Shown here piece after piece: positions 46,850-56,032 of a DNA stretch of 64,000 nt. Source of the DNA: Nematopogon swammerdamellus (taxonomy: Eukaryota > Arthropoda > Insecta > Lepidoptera > Adelidae); the NCBI GenBank assembly GCA_946902875.1, contig OX336343.1:9351754-9415753 (forward strand), given 5' to 3'. Each line of letters starts with the position of its first letter. The stretch's first letter is position 1. The translations under genes and the position numbers were made by a program. The notes beneath the pieces were generated by a model. That model did no database searches. It was given only the letters and a program-made list of their open reading frames with translations, and was not told the origin of the DNA.

Positions 46850-47402
46850 TTATTAATTTATGAGTGCACTTGTATTGTTTTTAAGTATTTTTGTTTGTTT
46901 GTTTTTTGTTTTGTTTTTTTTTTGTCTAATTGGTTTTTTAAAGAATTAACCGAGGGGGCGCTGACGGTGTCCTCAGATAATTTGTTCCAGGCCCTTACGA
47001 CCCGGTGCGTCAGAAAATGCTTCCTGGGGTTGGTTCTATGTGTGGGCCATTTTAGTTTTAATGAGTGACCGCGAAGACGTTCTTCAGTGCTCCTTTCGTA
47101 CATTGACTGTAGACTTGGTACATCGTAGCATTCTTTTAGGATTTTATAGGTTTCTATAATGTCTCCTCGTTGTCTCCTTTCCTCAAGAGTTGTTAATCCA
47201 AGTGCCTGTAAGCGATCTTCATATGTTTTATTTTCAATTGGTGATACCATCTTTGTTGCTCGTCGCTGTACTCTCTCTAGTAGCTCAATATCTTTTTTAA
47301 AATATGGACTCCAAATTTGGTAGCCATATTCAAGTAGTGGTCTTATATATGTCTTGTAGAGTTTCAGAAACAGTTCTGCGGTGATGGAGGAGAAGGCTTT
47401 CC
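46850..47402 (-). pseudogene. CR1/L2-like LINE, 3' fragment
   Basis: Minus reading: FLKLYKTYIRPLLEYGYQIW, SPYFKKDIELLERVQRRATK, then YEDRLQALGLTTLEERRQRG and a closing HRVVRAWNKLSEDTV. These are thumb and C-terminal signatures of CR1/L2-type RTs. The last 130 codons are open from 47250; 5' truncated. Confidence 0.85.
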
Positions 47403-48832
47403 TTATTGTATAGAGAAGTGATTATATGTAAAATTATTGTAAATATATGTGTTAATAAAGGAATAAAATATTAATAACCGTTTTTAATTTTTATATTAAT
47501 TTTGTGTATTTTTATTACTTTTTTGTATAATATATGTAAAATTAATGTAAAATTTTAATAATGTGAAATAAAGGAGATAAAATTATAATAATAAATATAT
47601 ACATTTCCTAGGAAATGTGTGTATTAACCCTTCACCTCCCCACCTATTAAATATGCTTACCTACCTTGAGTCCCATGCCATTTTCGCCGTGCGCAAAAAT
47701 ACGAAATTTTGGCCCGCGCGTTACCGCACACATTCTAATATTTCGTAAGGTTAATGAATTTAGATCAATAAAGTCTGTTCACTCTTATTTATAATGAAAT
47801 TACGCATGCAATCATACCAAACACTTGAGGATTCGCTTATTTAGAAGCACAGACAAATTTTTTTAACTCCAGGCAAAACAAAACACGCTCAACATTTTTT
47901 TTCCGATTTTTTCTGACCAAAAATGTATAATTTCACCATATACTCCGCCTAAACGGCTGGACCGATTTGGATGAAATTTTGTGTGTATATTTGAGTTGGT
48001 CCCTGGATGGTTTGAAAATACAATTGAACCGCGTAGATGGCGTCGTGATAAGTCCACGCCATTGAACTAATAAAACAACAAGAAGCGCCATCAGCTTTCT
48101 CCTGCGTGTCAAGTCAGGTATTCTAAATCGAATAACTTAGATCACCTGAGCTGTCAGTTTTGATACATCCGTCACTGCGTTCGCAAGTGTTTGCCCAATA
48201 TATAGGTACCTACTAACTGCTCTATGGCCGTGGAATTATGCCGTCGTGTGTGGTGAAAACATTTAAAAACTATCAAGGGAAAGCCAAGAAGAAAAATGGA
48301 ATCACATCACAGTTAATATATCAAAATTTTATTAAATGGCATTTTGTTTTATTGTGCTTACCTCGAAACAAATACGGCCGTGGCCGTTTCGATATTGAAT
48401 GACACAACTAACGGAAAAGCCACTCTTTCTAGCGTACGTATATACTATTGAAGTACCTCACTATTATCGGTCTCTGTCAGTCATGCATTTCTGGTATGAG
48501 TGTGTGTGTATCGTGTTCACCGGTGTAGGTTCTCTCATCTTCCATGCTAACCCTGTCGATCATCTACATACAATATTGCAGCTAGTGTTTCAAATGTGAC
48601 CATACATATCTGCCGCCTAGTTAATGTGGTTGTGGTGTAGAGTAGACTGACAGCTCAGCTGTCACTAAATGACAGCCAGCGACGTGTATATGTGCGAGCA
48701 AGACGGGGAGCGTACAATCGCAAGCGCGCCATCCGTGACCGAGAACGAGATGCCGATAGTCGGTGTTGCAAGGGCGGAAAAAAAACAATCTGCATGAAGG
48801 AATTTGTTAATTTTCGTGAGTTGTGATTGGAA
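47403..48832. repeat. LINE tail and dispersed repeats
   Basis: 47480-47580 is the AT-rich LINE tail shared with 41880-42020. 47880-48020 has the CTGGACCGATTTGGATGAAA repeat. The remainder is unassigned. Confidence 0.5.
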
Positions 48833-48982
48833 CGCAGACTAGCTGACGAGGGCTCGATGCGAGCCGAAACGTGAAGCATGCGCGGGAAATTTAGAGTGGC
48901 CACTCGCTAGTCCCGACCTCGATTAACACCCTCCTCTACTGCCGATGGACCCGGATATGTTCGGTGAAGCCATCGCAAGCTT
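48833..48982 (+). repeat. LINE 3' UTR copy (same family as 49885-52010)
   Basis: About 150 bp nearly identical to 51857-52006 (CAGACTAGCTGACGAGGGCT ... GAAGCCATCGCAAGCTTAG). A separate, heavily 5'-truncated insertion of the same LINE. Confidence 0.92.
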
Positions 48983-49371
48983 AGTTCCTTTTCATAAGCA
49001 TGCAGTATACTCGTAAGGAGCTCAGTTTGATCGGCCTGAGAAAAAATGGCCTCTATTGATCGGCAAGGTCGTCAGAAACAGCGAGACGTCTGGTATTTTT
49101 TTTAGCCCGAAACCGGGATCCACCATCTGGGAAACGCTGGTAAAGATGAAGAACTGAACTATTCAAATAATGCATACTAAATAACCTTGACTAGAAACCA
49201 GTTTACCATACTGCCAGTTGTAGGTATAAATGACAGGCGTCAAAATATGTTAAGACCTGGATATATCTTGAAATTTCGGCAATTGAAAATCGAAAATTGC
49301 CAAAAATCAATGATGTAATATATGGACTGCCCCTAAGACAAGTCAGTGTGTACGCGTCCTAACTAATAAAT

Positions 49372-49480
49372 TTTCCTCCAGTCCTTCAGCGGTACGGAAC
49401 CAACTGCTTTCCGCCGACTTACTTGATGTCGTCCCACCTGGCGGATGGTCTTCCCATACTCAGTTTTCGGTAACCGTAAT
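49372..49480 (-). pseudogene. RTE-type LINE C-terminal remnant
   Basis: Reverse complement of the same C-terminal coding block as 5640-5760 (CCAGTCCTTCAGCGGTACGG, CTTTCCGCCGACTTACTTGA, then a block ending GTCTTCCCAT). Confidence 0.7.
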
Positions 49481-49769
49481 AAGATGCATAAAATTTGCGC
49501 GCGTTTGTGGACACGGTTAATATATTTTTTAAGGCTTAGCTAGCATGTGACCAGTGATCGGCGTAGGTAGTGCTATTCCCGGGATTTGGTGACCGTTATC
49601 TTAACATGGATATTCCTTAACATAAGTTCTCTAAGGTGGACACCTTAGAGTCAAATGTTGTTGATTTTCAATATCTGCAAATAAATATTGCTGTGTTTTG
49701 AATATTTGTTTTATTCTTATCTTCATCTTCATATTTCACAAAATATTATAATAAAAAATGTTTTTTTTA

Positions 49770-49885
49770 AATGATATGGTTGGCTACATCACCTACAACA
49801 TCTGCGATGTCAGCCCATAACACCAGTGAACTAGGTGCCCCAGATCCCGGGATCATCGATCCCGGGATCATCAATCCCGGAATCC
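49770..49885. repeat. SINE fragment and GATCCCGGGATCATC tandem
   Basis: 49775-49840 is the 3' part of the chimeric SINE (minus). Three imperfect copies of a 15-bp unit GATCCCGGGATCATC follow and abut the LINE. Confidence 0.7.
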
Positions 49886-52010
49886 CGGGGATGTCCATAT
49901 AAACATACTATTAAAGGCGCTAGAGTGGTATAATGTGCCACCTCTGATCTGTAATATAATAGCCTCCTACTACAAAAAACTTTCCTTTGTAATACAAGTA
50001 AAAGGCGAAACGGAGAAGATACCGGAAATTCGTTACGGCATAGGACTTTTCCAGGGTTGCTGCCTCTCTCCTGTTACATTTAACATTGTTATCAACATTC
50101 TAATTGATACGCTTGTCGTAAAAGAAAACAAATGGGGATACAGGTTCAAATATGGAGACACATATATGGCGGCCATCCTGGCATTTGCGGATGATATTAC
50201 GCTGTTAACCCGCAATCCAAAACAAAATCAGGCGCTTCTTAAGGTGGTAGATGACTATTGTGAATGGACCAAAGGGATGAAGATAAAACCAGCGAAGTGC
50301 TACTGTTTGAGCTTAACCAGGAAAGGTTCAAAGTTTACCTCGAGCAATCCAGGTCTGACAGTAGCCGGAAAACCAATCGCAACTGTGGCTGATGAAGCTC
50401 CTTTTAAATTCTTGGGCAAAAGGATCACCAGCAGAGGAAAGGAGCATCCTACTGATGATATTGTCCAACTTTTCGAAGAGAGCCTCCGCCAAACTGACAA
50501 TCTTCCCCTCCTGGGTACACAAAAGGCATGGATTTACGATAACTACCTGACATCAAAACTTTCATGGCCATTTCTCGTCTACGACTTCACAAAGCAAAAC
50601 CTGACTAAATTAGACTCGTATGTGACCAGATTCCTGAAATCATGGTTTGGACTGGCTCACCCGGCTGACTCGTCAACGCTCTACAGATCTCACAATAACT
50701 TTGGACTGAACATTAAGAAACCGTCGATATTTTATCAAAAGGCGAGAATAGCCAAACGATGTATACTCAAAGACTCCAATGATAGCGCTATTCAAGCCTT
50801 ACCCAACACATCACTATCAGATGAACTGGAATCGAGACTCGACTTCTACAAATCATTCCAAGTTGGTACACGCACCAATAGATCTGGATTGGGCATAGAA
50901 ACAGCAAAGTCTGATAAAGAAATACTGAAAGGTTTTGCTCAGGAGGACATGGAACAAGGCTTCAAACTTCACGCCTTAAACCTAGAAATGCAGAATGATT
51001 GGCTAACAGTGGGTGACTTCTGCATCCCTCCTGCATTGAAGTGGAAATCCATAATATACAACTGGTCCCCTGAGCTGCTTAAGTTCTACTTAAATGCATT
51101 CCAGCTTACTCTCCCCGACCCGAGTAACCTAGTTAGATGGGGGAAATCTACAAATAGACTATGCCCGTCATGTAAGGAGTTCGTAGGCACGGCCAAACAT
51201 TTGTTATGCGGATGCAAAATACTACTTGAGCGAGGCCAGTATTCCTACCGTCATGATAAAGTCCTCCAAATCATCAGAGAGGCCATCAACCTGTCAATTG
51301 CACGGACCAGGAAAGGGCAAACCAGTAACGGCTTCCAGAAGGTCAACTTTGTGAAACCTGGAGCCAATAAGCTGCCCAAAGATAGGACTAAACCTTCTTC
51401 AATTTTGGGAGCAGCAAAGGATTGGGAATTGTTGATGGACACACATGAGAAGCATTACCAAATGCCTTCGGAAATCTGTACCACAGCATTAAGACCGGAT
51501 ATACTCATATTCTCAAAAGCGACAAAGCATGTAGTACTTGTTGAACTTACAGTTCCATGGGAAAGTAACATACCGAAGGACCACAATATCAAGCTTAACA
51601 AGTACTGCAACTTAGTAGACCGGATTGTGAGAAACGGATTCAAGACTGATCTCTTCGCTGTGGAAGTCGGAGCAAGAGGACTACCAGCGAAGTCGCTCTA
51701 CAGTCTCTTCAAGAATCTAGGGCTCCCAAGATCGACGCTAAGCTCATATATGGAGAGAGCTTCGAAAACGTCACTGGAAGCATCCTACAGAATATGGATA
51801 GGTAGAGAGAGGGAGGTCGAGAGCGGGACTGGTGGTTTCCCCGCGTCCTAGTCAACGCAGACTAGCTGACGAGGGCTTGAAGCGAGCCGAAACGTGAAGC
51901 ATGCGCGGGAAATTTAGAGTGGCCACTCGCTAGTCCCGGCCTCGATTAATACCCTCCTCTACTGCCGATGGGCCCGGATATGTTCGGTGAAGCCATCGCA
52001 AGCTTAGATC
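49885..52010 (+). mobile_element. 5'-truncated LINE of the R2 superclade (restriction-like endonuclease type)
   Basis: The coding part (49935-51851, next entry) is followed by a roughly 155-bp 3' UTR (51857-52010) also seen alone at 48833-48982. The frame stays open upstream to about 49885 (DVHINILLKALEWYNVPP), so truncation, not mutation, removed the N-terminal half. Opposite in orientation to the kinase gene, inside intron 1. Confidence 0.9.
49935..51851 (+). CDS. LINE polyprotein, C-terminal part: reverse transcriptase and restriction-like endonuclease
   Basis: 638 uninterrupted codons. RT motif B appears as GLFQGCCLSP (about residues 36-45) and motif C as FADD (84-87), then the thumb. 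The C-terminal finger CPSCKEFVGTAKHLLCGC has Cys410, Cys413, His422 and Cys427. The endonuclease core shows RPDILIF with Pro521-Asp522 and VVLVELTVPWE with Glu537. This layout (no apurinic endonuclease, C-terminal CCHC plus PD-D/E-x-K fold) defines the R2/R4/NeSL/HERO superclade; HERO or NeSL looks closest, but I cannot place it firmly. RT motifs 1 to A are cut off, so the protein cannot be functional, yet there is no internal stop: a young insertion. The start is nominal; there is no native ATG. Confidence 0.88.
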   Translation: MPPLICNIIASYYKKLSFVIQVKGETEKIPEIRYGIGLFQGCCLSPVTFNIVINILIDTLVVKENKWGYRFKYGDTYMAAILAFADDITLLTRNPKQNQALLKVVDDYCEWTKGMKIKPAKCYCLSLTRKGSKFTSSNPGLTVAGKPIATVADEAPFKFLGKRITSRGKEHPTDDIVQLFEESLRQTDNLPLLGTQKAWIYDNYLTSKLSWPFLVYDFTKQNLTKLDSYVTRFLKSWFGLAHPADSSTLYRSHNNFGLNIKKPSIFYQKARIAKRCILKDSNDSAIQALPNTSLSDELESRLDFYKSFQVGTRTNRSGLGIETAKSDKEILKGFAQEDMEQGFKLHALNLEMQNDWLTVGDFCIPPALKWKSIIYNWSPELLKFYLNAFQLTLPDPSNLVRWGKSTNRLCPSCKEFVGTAKHLLCGCKILLERGQYSYRHDKVLQIIREAINLSIARTRKGQTSNGFQKVNFVKPGANKLPKDRTKPSSILGAAKDWELLMDTHEKHYQMPSEICTTALRPDILIFSKATKHVVLVELTVPWESNIPKDHNIKLNKYCNLVDRIVRNGFKTDLFAVEVGARGLPAKSLYSLFKNLGLPRSTLSSYMERASKTSLEASYRIWIGREREVESGTGGFPAS

Positions 52011-52277
52011 CACACCTTCGATTCATGTTCATTGACCCCAAATGCCTTGGGAGAGGCCTATGTCCAGCAGTGGACCGATACATGCTGATGATGATAATGA
52101 TGACCCCAAATGGCCCTACCTACGCCGATCGCTGGCTATTACAGTAAAACTATATGTACTTACACACAGACTGGATGTACAATTTTAAAAACACTAAATT
52201 GCATTTGAATGGTTTTAGTGATCAGTAGCTCTCTGCTCTGGAAAAATTCGCCATGGAGCGTTACACGTGCGTTATCT
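52011..52277. repeat. RTE-type tail and spacer
   Basis: 52045-52105 carries GCCTATGTCCAGCAGTGGAC followed by (GAT)n, the RTE-like 3' end. Confidence 0.65.
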
Positions 52278-52540
52278 ATCACGTAAAACTGTAGGTCCCT
52301 TCTTACATTACTAGTTGGAAGGGTATAACCCGGGTTGAACCAGCACACTGAATGAAAGGTGGGTCAAAGCGGCTATGTAAATAGTTTGTGTTTTCAGTCC
52401 AGTTCAGTGTAGCCAGTAAGACCAAAGGGAAGCACTGACATGACATATACTTCATCAAATAGTTACGGGCTAGCATCACGGATGTTGCTCAGGTAATGTG
52501 GCCAACCCTGTCAATGTCCATACAATTTTCATTAAAAAAT
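52278..52540 (+). repeat. Chimeric SINE copy, body only
   Basis: CGTAAAACTGTAGGTCCCTT, TATGTAAATAGTTTGTGTTT, GGGAAGCACTGACATGACAT and CACGGATGTTG in family order, ending in an A/T-rich tail. It lies 450 bp downstream of exon 1. Confidence 0.85.
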
Positions 52541-52987
52541 ACTAGTTTCATGAAAAAATAGTTGTGCAGGTATTTAAAAAATCCTGACAAGATTTTGCTT
52601 TTCTACCCACCATGTAAATAAATTAAGTAGGTATGTGGAAGTTAATTAAAAAGTAATCAGCAGTGCCTCAATACATATGCAACTGATAGTGAGAATTACA
52701 CCTTAATGTTTTCATGGCGGCATTACTGGTGTATTTTTACTGGTGATTAGCATATGAGACTGGAGGACTTACGCAATCTTTCCATATTCTTATAGTCAAT
52801 AAAAGGAAGGTGTGCCCATCACATGGCTAGTGACGGATGAAACTTGCAATTGGAATCTGGTGTTGGTGTTTAGCCCATCCCATTAGCGCAGGAACGTCAA
52901 AACATAAACACGACGCGCGAGACGTAGAATTTGCAATAAGATAACATAAACACATGCTAGCCAGTAAGCGGAGGAACAATGAGTCAC
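52541..52987. other. Start of intron 1, nothing recognised
   Basis: No repeat unit or gene recognised between the SINE and exon 1. Confidence 0.4.
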
Positions 52988-53072
52988 CGTGCGGCGCAGG
53001 TGAGGGGGCGGGCGCCGGCAGCACCAGCGCCGGCAGAGCCAGCAGCAGCAGCCACGCGCCCCGCGGCGCCAT
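52988..53072 (-). CDS. LMTK-like exon 1: signal peptide
   Basis: The ATG at 53072-53070 sits in good context (G at -3 and +4) and opens 28 codons plus one base. The peptide begins MAPRGAWLLLLALPALVLPA, a classic n-region, hydrophobic core and small-residue cleavage zone near residue 20. A Pro/Ala stretch ending in His28 follows. The donor GTGACT at 52987-52982 leaves phase 1; the leftover G joins AT of exon 2 to make Asp29. Only about 19 residues separate the likely cleavage site from the membrane span. The ATG was chosen because it is the only one giving a signal peptide in phase with exon 2. Reading straight through the donor gives no recognisable protein. Confidence 0.78.
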
Positions 53073-53395
53073 CTCCTCCGCCGCTACTCACTCACGTCCA
53101 CCGGCTTCGACCACTGATCACTGCTGCGCCCGCATCATCGCGCACTCCGACACTTCCATCGCACTCACACGCGGGTGCGTCTCTGCGCTCGGCTTCACTG
53201 CACTACACCACCACTCGCTCACGGACACATTTCTTGGGACCTCGACTCACCAAGATACTACACTACTTACACACTATTTTGACTCCACAGAATACAAATT
53301 TTACACAAAGTCCGCACGACGTATCACCTCCGCCAACGCCATCTTTGCTCCTGCCTGTCGTTCGGGTTCGGGCGGGGTAATCGGGGTATAGTCCG
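53073..53395 (-). promoter_or_regulatory. 5' leader / first-exon untranslated region with short upstream ORFs
   Basis: This GC-rich stretch directly precedes the signal-peptide ATG on the minus strand. It holds two upstream ORFs of exactly 13 codons plus stop, at 53342-53301 and 53159-53118, and a three-codon one between them. The motif AAGATGGCG surrounds the first uORF start. No TATA box is evident and the transcription start is not known. A 43-bp part (53229-53271) recurs inverted at 54566-54608. Confidence 0.45.
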
Positions 53396-53813
53396 CAGTC
53401 TTTACAGACCGAGTAGCAATATTTCTTCAAATTACAAAATTATGTGAAAGAACTAAACAATACGTTGTTCATACTGCTACAATAATAAAATATTGTAATA
53501 ATTACACGTAGATTTTTGGATGTAGAAAGAAACCGCTAATAAAATAGGTACTCACATAAATTCTCAGCAAGAATCAAAATACCCAATATATCGGCGAAAA
53601 ATTCTTGGCAACACCGTAATTAGGTGCGTTCCATTCATTAAATTTTTCTTTTAATTATGTAGTTATTAGTTCATGCATGACATTTATTTTCATAAAATAT
53701 AAAAAAGATAAACTTAACTAAAGAATTAAAATTGCGCGCGTCACACAGGACCTACTTGCTAATACAGAATGTTTCCCATCAATATATGAATTTATTTCAA
53801 CAACAATTCTCGT
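53396..53813. other. Upstream flank of the kinase gene
   Basis: AT-rich sequence directly upstream of the leader. Would include the proximal promoter if transcription starts near 53395; no clear core element seen. Confidence 0.35.
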
Positions 53814-54271
53814 ACCGTGTGGGGTCGGTACTTAAAAAGAATAGCCCCACTGCATCTCTCCCCGTCGCATGTCGTAAAAGTCGACTAAGGGATAAGAAAA
53901 TTCGTCAGCCTCGGTAGCTCAGTGGCGCGGTTGGTTAGTCAACTGTTATTAAGCAACACTGAGCGCGGTCAGTGATTGGATGGGTGACTGCTCGACCGTT
54001 AGAGGCTGACCGTGGTTCGGATTCCACGTTAAACTGTAGGTCCCTTCCCTTCTTACCTTACTAGGTGGTAGGGTTTATCCCGGCCGGGTTGGTACCACCG
54101 CACTGAACGAAACGTCGGTCGAAACGGCTATGTAAATAGTTCGAGTTTTCCGTCCAGTTTAGTGTAGCCGACATGAAATGAAGGGAAGCACTGACATGGC
54201 ACCTAGTTCACCCTGTGTTATGGGCTGACATCACGGATGTTGTAGGTGATGTAGCCAACCGTGTCAGGTTC

Positions 54272-54323
<52 letters not shown>
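53814..54323 (+). repeat. Chimeric SINE, most complete copy (510 bp, 49-nt A-tail)
   Basis: Modules in order: ACCGTGTGGGG 5' module (53814-53895); box A-like GGTAGCTCAGTGG (53913-53925); a 5S-rRNA-like stretch (TTAAGCAACACTGAGCGCGG, GATTGGATGGGTGAC; 53946-53992); box B-like GGTTCGGATTCC (54014-54025); a shared body to CAGGTTCCAT; then 49 A (54275-54323). The 5S-like stretch matches the internal control region of insect 5S rRNA. The long pure A-tail suggests a recent insertion. Confidence 0.92.
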
Positions 54324-54327
<4 letters not shown>

Positions 54328-54341
54328 AGACATATAGAATT

Positions 54342-54386
<45 letters not shown>

Positions 54387-54822
54387 AATAACAGACAAGG
54401 CTGCATGGTATAATACCTTTGGCTATCCCAAAAAAGGGATAAAAAAAAAATTTAGAAAACCTAACTAACAAACATAAAAAAAATTGAACATTAAAAATGA
54501 AAATGCAAAATATAAACAAAATATAAAATTTCTCGTCCAACCCGTCATCCGTGTCCTTGGCAGCACAGTAGTGTAGTACCTTGGCGAGTCGAGCTCCCAA
54601 GAAATGTATTACTAATTAATAATGTATAATGTATTATATGTATTGTAATATATTCATAACAAATATTTACATTTTCTAATGACAAAAATGTTAGGTTATG
54701 GCTCAGAGGAAAAAAGAATTCTTTTTTCGTCTGAGGGTTATGGGGAAAATCTAAAAGACTAGGCAACACCAAATCAAAATAACATATCAATCAACCCATC
54801 AAGACAGGATCATTTTAATTCT
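54324..54822. repeat. (TA)n and spacer
   Basis: 54345-54383 is a (TA)n tract. 54566-54608 is the inverted match to the kinase leader. Nothing coding. Confidence 0.7.
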
Positions 54823-55011
54823 TTAGACGGAGGTTACACGTTCAGTTTGGCATCAGTTCAGTCCATCAGTCTGGTCAAACTAATGCCAAACTGACCGTTT
54901 AATCTATTGACTGATGGACTGATGGACCAGACTGATTGCTCTTACATGACACGTGGCTGCTACAATAGTAACGGCTAATATGTATGTATGAGCGCTCGAC
55001 GAAAGCTGTGG

Positions 55012-55988
55012 CACAGATTACTAAATAGTTACTTCGTAACAGATGAATCTCTCCATAGAGAAAGTTACGTACCTTCGGCTTTAATAGCCTAAACTTTTAC
55101 GACGTCAGTCGCTGCGTGCGAAAATGTACCTAAACGAAAGAGCGTAAAGTGATTGTTGCTTTGCAGCTGCGCGCGGACGCGGGGCCTTGAAGCAAATTCG
55201 GTGACGTTAGGGCTGCTACTTTCGATAAAAATATCAATGCATTACACAATCTTTAATATTATTATATTGTAAAGAGGAAATATGTGTGAATGTTTGTTCG
55301 CGAGCTGCAGCACAGATTTAAAAATGTTTTTTTACTGTTAGATAGGTACCAATTTTTTTTTTGTTTAACATATACTACTAGTTTTAGCCCGCGGCTTCGC
55401 CCTCGTAATAAAATACCTATCTACCTACCATTTTTAGTGTTCCGTACCAAAGGGTGCCACGGGACCATATTACTAAGCCCCGCCGTCCGTCCGTCTGTCA
55501 GCGGGCTGTATTTCTATTACCGCTATAACAAGAAATAGTAAAAATATAAAAAATAAAGTACCTACATAGTGTTAAATCTTGTACGGTGGTACGGAACCCT
55601 TCGTGTGCGAGTCCGACTCGCACTTGTCCGGTTTTTTAGAATAGGTAATTATTGCTCAACAAAAACAATATACTCACATTTCTTCATCAGCAGGTAAATG
55701 GAAAAAAGAGAAATTTTTATCTCTCCTCTTGCTGGATTTACATCCATCTAATGCACATAAATTTCCACTGCCACTATTAACAGAAGCCATGTCAACTTGA
55801 ATTAAGACATAGGCAAAGAAACTCTTTGGATATAGGTAGGTACGACCGTACGAAGCAGTAGCGTGAGCGCGCACTCACGTAGGCTAGCTCCACGCGGCTG
55901 TCGGCAGCCCAATGAATTATGGATCGCCGGCGGTCCGGTCGGCGGTAGGTAGTTATCGCGCGCAAGTACATAGAGTGCGTGAGCCCTG
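55012..55988 (-). mobile_element. THAP-domain DNA transposon, 977-bp copy (minus)
   Basis: Flanked by GCTGTGG at 55005-55011 and 55989-55995. Nearly identical over its whole length to 32966-33942, including a shared 82-codon shadow frame, but inverted and 22 kb away. Confidence 0.93.
55678..55790 (-). CDS. THAP-domain first exon of transposon
   Basis: Same 113-nt exon as at 33164-33276 with one residue change (KNLSFF to KNFSFF) and the donor GTGAGT at 55677-55672. Half a THAP finger only. Confidence 0.72.
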
Positions 55989-56032
55989 GCTGTGGGGTTG
56001 GTTCGCTCATGTGTAATTTCGCGCACATAATA

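Larger units (their letters stand above)
677..53072 (-). other. Lemur-tyrosine-kinase-like gene locus, exons 1-7 (3' end outside window)
   Basis: Seven minus-strand exons were assembled by eye from coding similarity, GT-AG sites and phase. Exon lengths 85, 128, 394, 74, 213, 131 and 142 nt sum to 1,167 nt, exactly 389 codons, with phases 1, 0, 1, 0, 0 and 2 at the six junctions. The order is signal peptide, short ectodomain, one membrane span, low-complexity juxtamembrane segment, kinase lobe. The segment FPRNQLQYLREIG at the kinase start and the single-pass layout with almost no ectodomain are typical of the LMTK family, whose mammalian members act in neuronal membrane traffic and spermatogenesis. 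The second half of the kinase C-lobe and the long tail lie left of position 1. Further phase-0 exons inside the 38-kb intron 2 cannot be excluded. Transcript alignment would settle the structure. Confidence 0.88.

Noticed and set aside
49935..51851. The 638-codon frame as a host gene
   Set aside because: RT and restriction-like endonuclease motifs, truncation and a repeated 3' UTR show it is a LINE.
52954..53391. Plus-strand 145- and 133-codon frames
   Set aside because: Antisense of the signal-peptide exon and leader; no signature.
54275..54383. Poly-A and (TA)n as a regulatory signal
   Set aside because: The A-run is the SINE tail and the TA tract is an adjoining microsatellite.
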